A model generated the notes under the pieces. That model did not search any database, was not told the origin of the DNA, and saw only the letters and a program-made list of their open reading frames with translations. DNA of 64,000 bases from Turbatrix aceti (lineage: Eukaryota > Nematoda > Chromadorea > Rhabditida > Panagrolaimidae): assembly GCA_963969345.1 (NCBI GenBank), contig OZ017770.1, forward strand, positions 567,246 through 631,245, given 5' to 3'. Numbering within the stretch: position 1 is the stretch's first letter; every line of letters begins with the position of its first letter. Below are positions 59,442 to 64,000 of this stretch, in pieces. Both the position numbers and the translations under genes were made by a program.

Positions 59442-61853
59442 GACTGCAGTCTATGCCAGGAAGGATAAACGCCGCAGCGCTTAAATATGCGTCAATCTTA
59501 CTTGGGCGGGTACCACGAGCGAAACCGGTTTTAAGATGCTGCAGGCGATTGTCCTTGTTAAACCAAAGGAAACAGAGAGTGTTATGCTATTTTTTGTTCG
59601 TTGGTAGTGAAACACCGGTGCCAGTTTAGGAAACAGCCACACACAACGGTGGTCAACCCGTTTTTGCTGCGCAGCTTTGCGTTAGCACCAACGCACTGTT
59701 CTGGAAAAAATACATTATTTTGCACTTGAAAAACGAAAATTATGAGAAATGCTGATCACGAAAAATACCAATAGCGTGATATCTTACAAATTGAATATTA
59801 AAAAAGTTGACATATAGCTATTGGTTGAAAATCTCCGTACAGCAGGATTTTATTTTTCTAAATCATTTTAAGAAATAACATTTTTCAGACCTCAGACAAA
59901 GCATTCAGGATGTTTGTTTTACAGTTCGCTGAATTTAATTTTTCATGAAGACACAAAAAATTAATTTCAGGGGATGAGAAAAATCTTGTTTTTTTGTGCA
60001 CCTTCATGTGTGTTCCTAATGCTTCGTTACTAAAAAAAGTTAGTGTCGATGTTAATCACAAAAAAACAGAATGATATATCTAAGACCTTTTCTGGTAACT
60101 GGTTAGTTTTTTTTCTAATGCGTTGTGTGAGTGCTGCAAAGTGAGAAGCACTTTTACACGTCATCATATGAATCACACTGCTTACAGTAATACAAAAATA
60201 TCATTATTCAGTTTTCATGGCCAAAAACAGCGCAAACACGCAATTTAAAACTTTCAATACAAAACAACATGTATTGTACACGGTTTTCAGAAAAAAAGAG
60301 CGTTTTTTGTTTTGATGCCGATGTTCCGTAGGTGTCATCATTTTTTTGTTAAAACAATTTCGCATTTGCTTGTATTCGAGTCTATAATTAAATGATTTAT
60401 AAAAATTATATTTTTTTGATTTCATGCAGCCGGTTGGTTTGTAATTTACATAGCATGCAATCCATTAAAAAATGCCTTTTTGTTTTACTCGTGCATTTTT
60501 TAACATATCCCCAATTCAACTTTTTAATCATAAAATGAAAAAACTCATTATGCAATCTCAGGCCATTTTGAGTTGAACACTTTCCATTTATTTGCCACAT
60601 TAACCGGTATGCAATAATTGCCATCAACGTCGTAGGTTCCATCACTGCTAATTTAATGTTTTTTTTTTCTTTTTTTGTCTCATTCTCTGTGGAATAAAAC
60701 CTTAGATCCCCCACCCTGACTGTTAAACAAAAAAATTCGTTGCACATTATTCGATGTAATAGTTAAACAGGCTCATAGGTTTACTAGCCTAAGGGTAGAA
60801 GGAAGACATCCTGTTTGAACGGCCTTTGCGCAACAACTAAAAGCTGCCATAGAGCAGGCGTAATGGAGAATGTATCCTGTTGTTGTCTGGCCCGTGCGTA
60901 AGAAACAAAAAAATCAAACTTACAAAACGAATGCATGCTTGTGTGAGGGCCGATTTTTTCCCAGGTGACGATTCATGTGTGCATCGGAAAGGCAAGCTTT
61001 GTAATATTCCAAGAAAGTGCAAAGAGTTATAGATGAACAACAACAGGAATCTTCTTCTGTTTTCCTGTATGCATTAACTTTTTTTGTTTATCGCCCATAA
61101 AAAATGAGCATTCCTTTGCATCCCGACGGTTTTATTTTTGCAACGTAGATATTTATCAACGGTTGATCGCGAACCGTTGTAAACCGGACCCGGTCAAGAA
61201 AGTGTTTCATCAGTCGTCTGATGATGCACTTCCGAGTTTGCGTCAAAGGCAGTAACTTGAAGAAGGAAACCCAAAGGTATGCGGCCGAAACACTGCGACG
61301 AAAATAATAAGGCGATCTTGACAGGCAGGACTCAAAAAACGGTAAGGTTCTTTGTTCTCTGCTGAATGAATGATTTGTTTTCTCCCAACAGACAACAAAA
61401 ATTTTAAAGAAATGCCACACCTAATGATAGGCTTAATTGCATAACAGATTAGCACAAAACATTCTTTGGGAGAATATCTGTTAGCCAAAACCCCCCCCCC
61501 CTCCCAACTTGTCAATCAAAATCACGGATCTCCTTGAGATTTCCAACGCCACTATACGAGTTTTTTTGCTTGTATGATTCAATCAGATAAACGATAAACG
61601 ACGTCAGCATCTGTTTCCGTGATTTGCAAATGATAATTCGTTTCCCTTTTTTCTCATTTCTTTTTCTGATTTTGTTTTGCAACATGCGTCACCGAGTATT
61701 GTTAGGGTTTTTTTATTCTACTATCCACAATCAATGTCACTGTCGCGCAAAGATTTGAACATGACAACAATGGCAGTGAGGGAAACAAAATTACGGACAG
61801 CGTTGATGTCGAGAACGCTTTGATGTTTTGCGTAAAAGACGAAATGAAAGAGC
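59442..61853. other. Spacer between two collagens
   Basis: About 2.4 kb, AT-rich, with a C-run near 61490. No gene seen; frames of up to 113 codons have no similarity I know. Confidence 0.55.
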
Positions 61854-62769
61854 TTATCGTCGGGTACCGTCTTCGAAGAAGACACCACCGTCGATGGCGC
61901 AGTACTTGGGGCAGATACCCTTCTCGCCAGGCGAGCCAGCGGGACCGGGTTGGCCGGGAGCGCCAGGGTTGCCGTCGTTGCCAGGGTTGCCGTCGGGGCC
62001 AGCGGGACCAGCGGGGCCGGGGGGACCAGCAGGGCCATCGGAGCCAGGGTTGCCAGCGGGGCCGGGAGGACCGGGGGGACCAGCCTGACCAGCGGGGCCA
62101 GGGGGACCGGGCTGAACACCTTCGGACTGAGCTGCGGCGCCATCGTTGCCAGGAGCACCAGGCTGACCATCGGGACCAGGGGGGCCGGGAGGACCCTTCG
62201 GGCCGGGTTCGCCGGGGGCAGCCGGGCCACCATCGGGACCAGCGGGGCCAGCACCGCCAGCAGGGCCAGGAGGACCAGCAGGGCCGGGAGGACCGGGAGG
62301 ACCACCGGGGCAAGGCTTGCACGGGGGAGGCTGAGAGACGGGGCAGGGAGCAACAGCGGGGCGACCGGGGTTGCCGGGGGCACCAGGAGCGCCATCCTTG
62401 CCGGGGGGACCGGCGTTGCCAGCGGGGCCAGCGGGTCCGGGTTCACCGCCCGAGCAGCAGGCGTTGCAGTCGTGGCCAGCCTGACGGGCTGTACGGTTGT
62501 GGGCGACGGGGATCATCTTGAGGGTGCTGACCTCAGACCAGATGTCCTTGGCAGATCCCTGAAAAATTATTAATTGATAAGAGCCAACTCAGAAAAGAGC
62601 CATTTACCTGACAGAACAGGAGCTGCTGATCCATCTGACGTCCGACTTCGTGGACGTAGTTGTGAACCATCGGCAGGGTGACGCACACCGACAGCACCGA
62701 GACGATGCTGAAGGCAACGGCCGAGTAAGACACGAAGCGGTAAGCTTTGATCCTGTTTTCAAACTCCAT
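61854..62769 (-). CDS. Nematode cuticle collagen with RTARQAG region
   Basis: Two exons on the minus strand: 62769 to about 62608, and about 62560-61854. About 288 residues. N-terminal [20 protein letters not shown] plus a membrane anchor ([14 protein letters not shown]) and [11 protein letters not shown] form the cuticle-collagen N domain. [15 protein letters not shown] contains a less canonical processing site. Gly-X-Y blocks are interrupted by [16 protein letters not shown]; the end is [20 protein letters not shown]. The intron of about 47 nt separates the anchor from the collagen part. It is GC-rich like the collagen 2.4 kb away on the same strand, and the two are probably members of one gene family. 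Confidence 0.92.
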
Positions 62770-64000
62770 TTTGTGATGGGTGCTAGCGACTCCTGGTTGG
62801 TGGTCTCTATGCACTGGCTTCAAATTCAGCCGCTTTGGCTTTTATATACTCACGTTCGGCAGGGTGACAGAAGCGTTACTTCCTTAAGTGTGTCCGTTGT
62901 TTGTGGGGTACACGCCTGTGCGCACGTATTGCCGTTAAACCGGTTTCTTCTTTTGCTTTCTGGTGGTTGAAGAAGCCGCAGAGGGAGGCGCCTAGCAGTT
63001 ATTGGCAAAACTATTCGCGTGTACAAGGCTGATTCTAATCACGATGTTTTCCTTGGAGAAAGGCGGGTTGGGTTGCCCTACCCTATTGTCTTCAGAGTAT
63101 ACCAGGGGGGCTTTACGTCCGACTAACCGTCCAGAGCATCTCTACTTTGAGCAACAAAAAAAATCAAGAGTGTACACGAACCGTGACCAAAACCAAAACA
63201 TTGATGTTACGAAAAAAACTGTGATAAAAAAATGTCTTGCAAGAAACAATCAGGTACGATTGTTACACTCCCTATTCTGCAATGACGGTCACTCTGTTGA
63301 CTTTGGACTTAGTTAGCAATTACCTTTCTTACACGCAAAAATGACGAATGAAAATCGCTGTACCTCAAAAGAATGCAACCAAGGAATTAAAATTGTTTTG
63401 ACCTTACACAGAAATGTTTTTGAGGACACAAAGAAAGAATTTGCTTCTTTTTGAGTTAAATCAATTAGCAACACGTTACAAGCGTCATTTTGGTATTGTT
63501 ACGCTAGGATAAATCATGCGATTATGCAAATGAGAGGTTTGTTCACAAAGAATGGAAACCCTGTTGTAAACATTATCGCAGTGATGCGTGGTATTGTCGC
63601 ATTCATGGTATCCTCCTTTATTTCCAGCTTCATAACTTTTTGTCGTGTTCCTCGCTTTTTTGTGTTACAGCAATAATGCTACACGCAAGTGGCGTCAATG
63701 TTTAATATCCAATGTCCCCCTTCATTTATTCTTTTTTTGTCTCTCGCCTCTCATACATCTTGTGCTTTAACTTGCAGCGCAGTTTTCTATGTATTTTAAT
63801 GTCACGTTTTAACTAAGTGTCAATTCGCTGGTTTTTACCTGAAATGAAAAGCATTCATCCAAATCATTTCGAGTTCCATAAATGACGCGAGCTGCTTGGT
63901 ATCTATGGGTGAAAATTATGTGGCCAAATAAATCATTGATTATTGCCGCTTGTTGCTACGTAAATGGACGCAACAATGAAAAGACCATAATTATACATTT
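62770..64000. other. Right-end intergenic sequence
   Basis: After the collagen promoter no gene is recognised. A 104-codon frame at 63002-63316 has no known relatives. Confidence 0.5.
62841..62848 (-). promoter_or_regulatory. TATA box of the collagen at 61854-62769
   Basis: The minus-strand sequence gtatataaaagcc lies about 75 nt upstream of the ATG, a strong TATA element for a highly expressed gene. Confidence 0.6.

Noticed and set aside
61820..62573. Long plus-strand frames opposite the second collagen
   Set aside because: Antisense and frame-shifted shadows of the collagen repeat.

Overview
The window is nuclear DNA of a nematode. The evidence is three cuticle-collagen genes with the nematode collagen N-terminal block, a furin-like RxKR site and Gly-X-Y blocks; secreted proteins built from Kunitz, lustrin-type, EB-type and ShKT modules; very short introns (mostly 41-70 nt, ending in TTTCAG-like acceptors); and many start codons lying a few bases after a strong acceptor with no donor before it, as expected for spliced-leader trans-splicing. 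The exact lineage cannot be fixed from the sequence. All gene models below were assembled by hand by joining open frames at GT-AG (twice GC-AG) junctions whose phases agree.

Layout. 1-4329 (+): 3' part of a secreted multi-Kunitz protein. 5742-10323 (+): tightly spaced BRK1, NDUFA6, COQ3 and Rab GDI, a possible operon. 10815-11398 (+): a small Ly-6/uPAR-like GPI-type protein in four tiny exons. 12065-15819 (-): MIOS, a GATOR2 subunit. 15915-16917: two nested hAT-type transposons filling the MIOS/POLK intergenic region. 17161-20562 (+): POLK-like DNA polymerase, then ZDHHC6. 21549-23458 (+): a TATA-box gene for an aerolysin-like (ETX/MTX2-type) protein. 24070-29068 (+): SLC35B4, HSD17B10 and an unrecognised coiled-coil protein. 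29186-30327 (-): cuticle collagen. 30974-32751 (+): SLC30A9. 33064-33414 (-): small membrane protein. 35534-36309 (+): CHP1. 37043-38619 (+): tryptophan 2,3-dioxygenase. 38773-39975 (-): aldolase. 41452-42152 (-): unknown protein. 42630-44612 (+): ETFDH. 44703-47283 (-): LRR-Ig receptor. 49176-50969 (+): ShKT/Thr-rich secreted protein. 51479-56053 (+): EB/Kunitz/lustrin protein. 56421-57618 (+): PGAP2-like membrane protein. 58495-59441 and 61854-62769 (-): two cuticle collagens.

Functionally the window mixes housekeeping genes (mitochondrial electron transfer: NDUFA6, COQ3, ETFDH, HSD17B10; membrane traffic: GDI, ZDHHC6; nutrient sensing: MIOS; glycolysis; tryptophan catabolism) with extracellular or cuticle genes (collagens, Kunitz, ShKT and Ly-6 proteins).

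The most notable structures are: a small hAT-type element with perfect 8-bp target duplications inserted into the transposase remnant of another hAT element; two 5'-truncated LINE tails with intact target duplications; two GC-AG introns supported by frame; paired loss of one disulfide in two Kunitz domains; an aerolysin-like gene with a roughly 0.8-kb first intron; and a repeated motif of about 36 nt in two intergenic spacers. No tRNA, rRNA or CRISPR array was seen.
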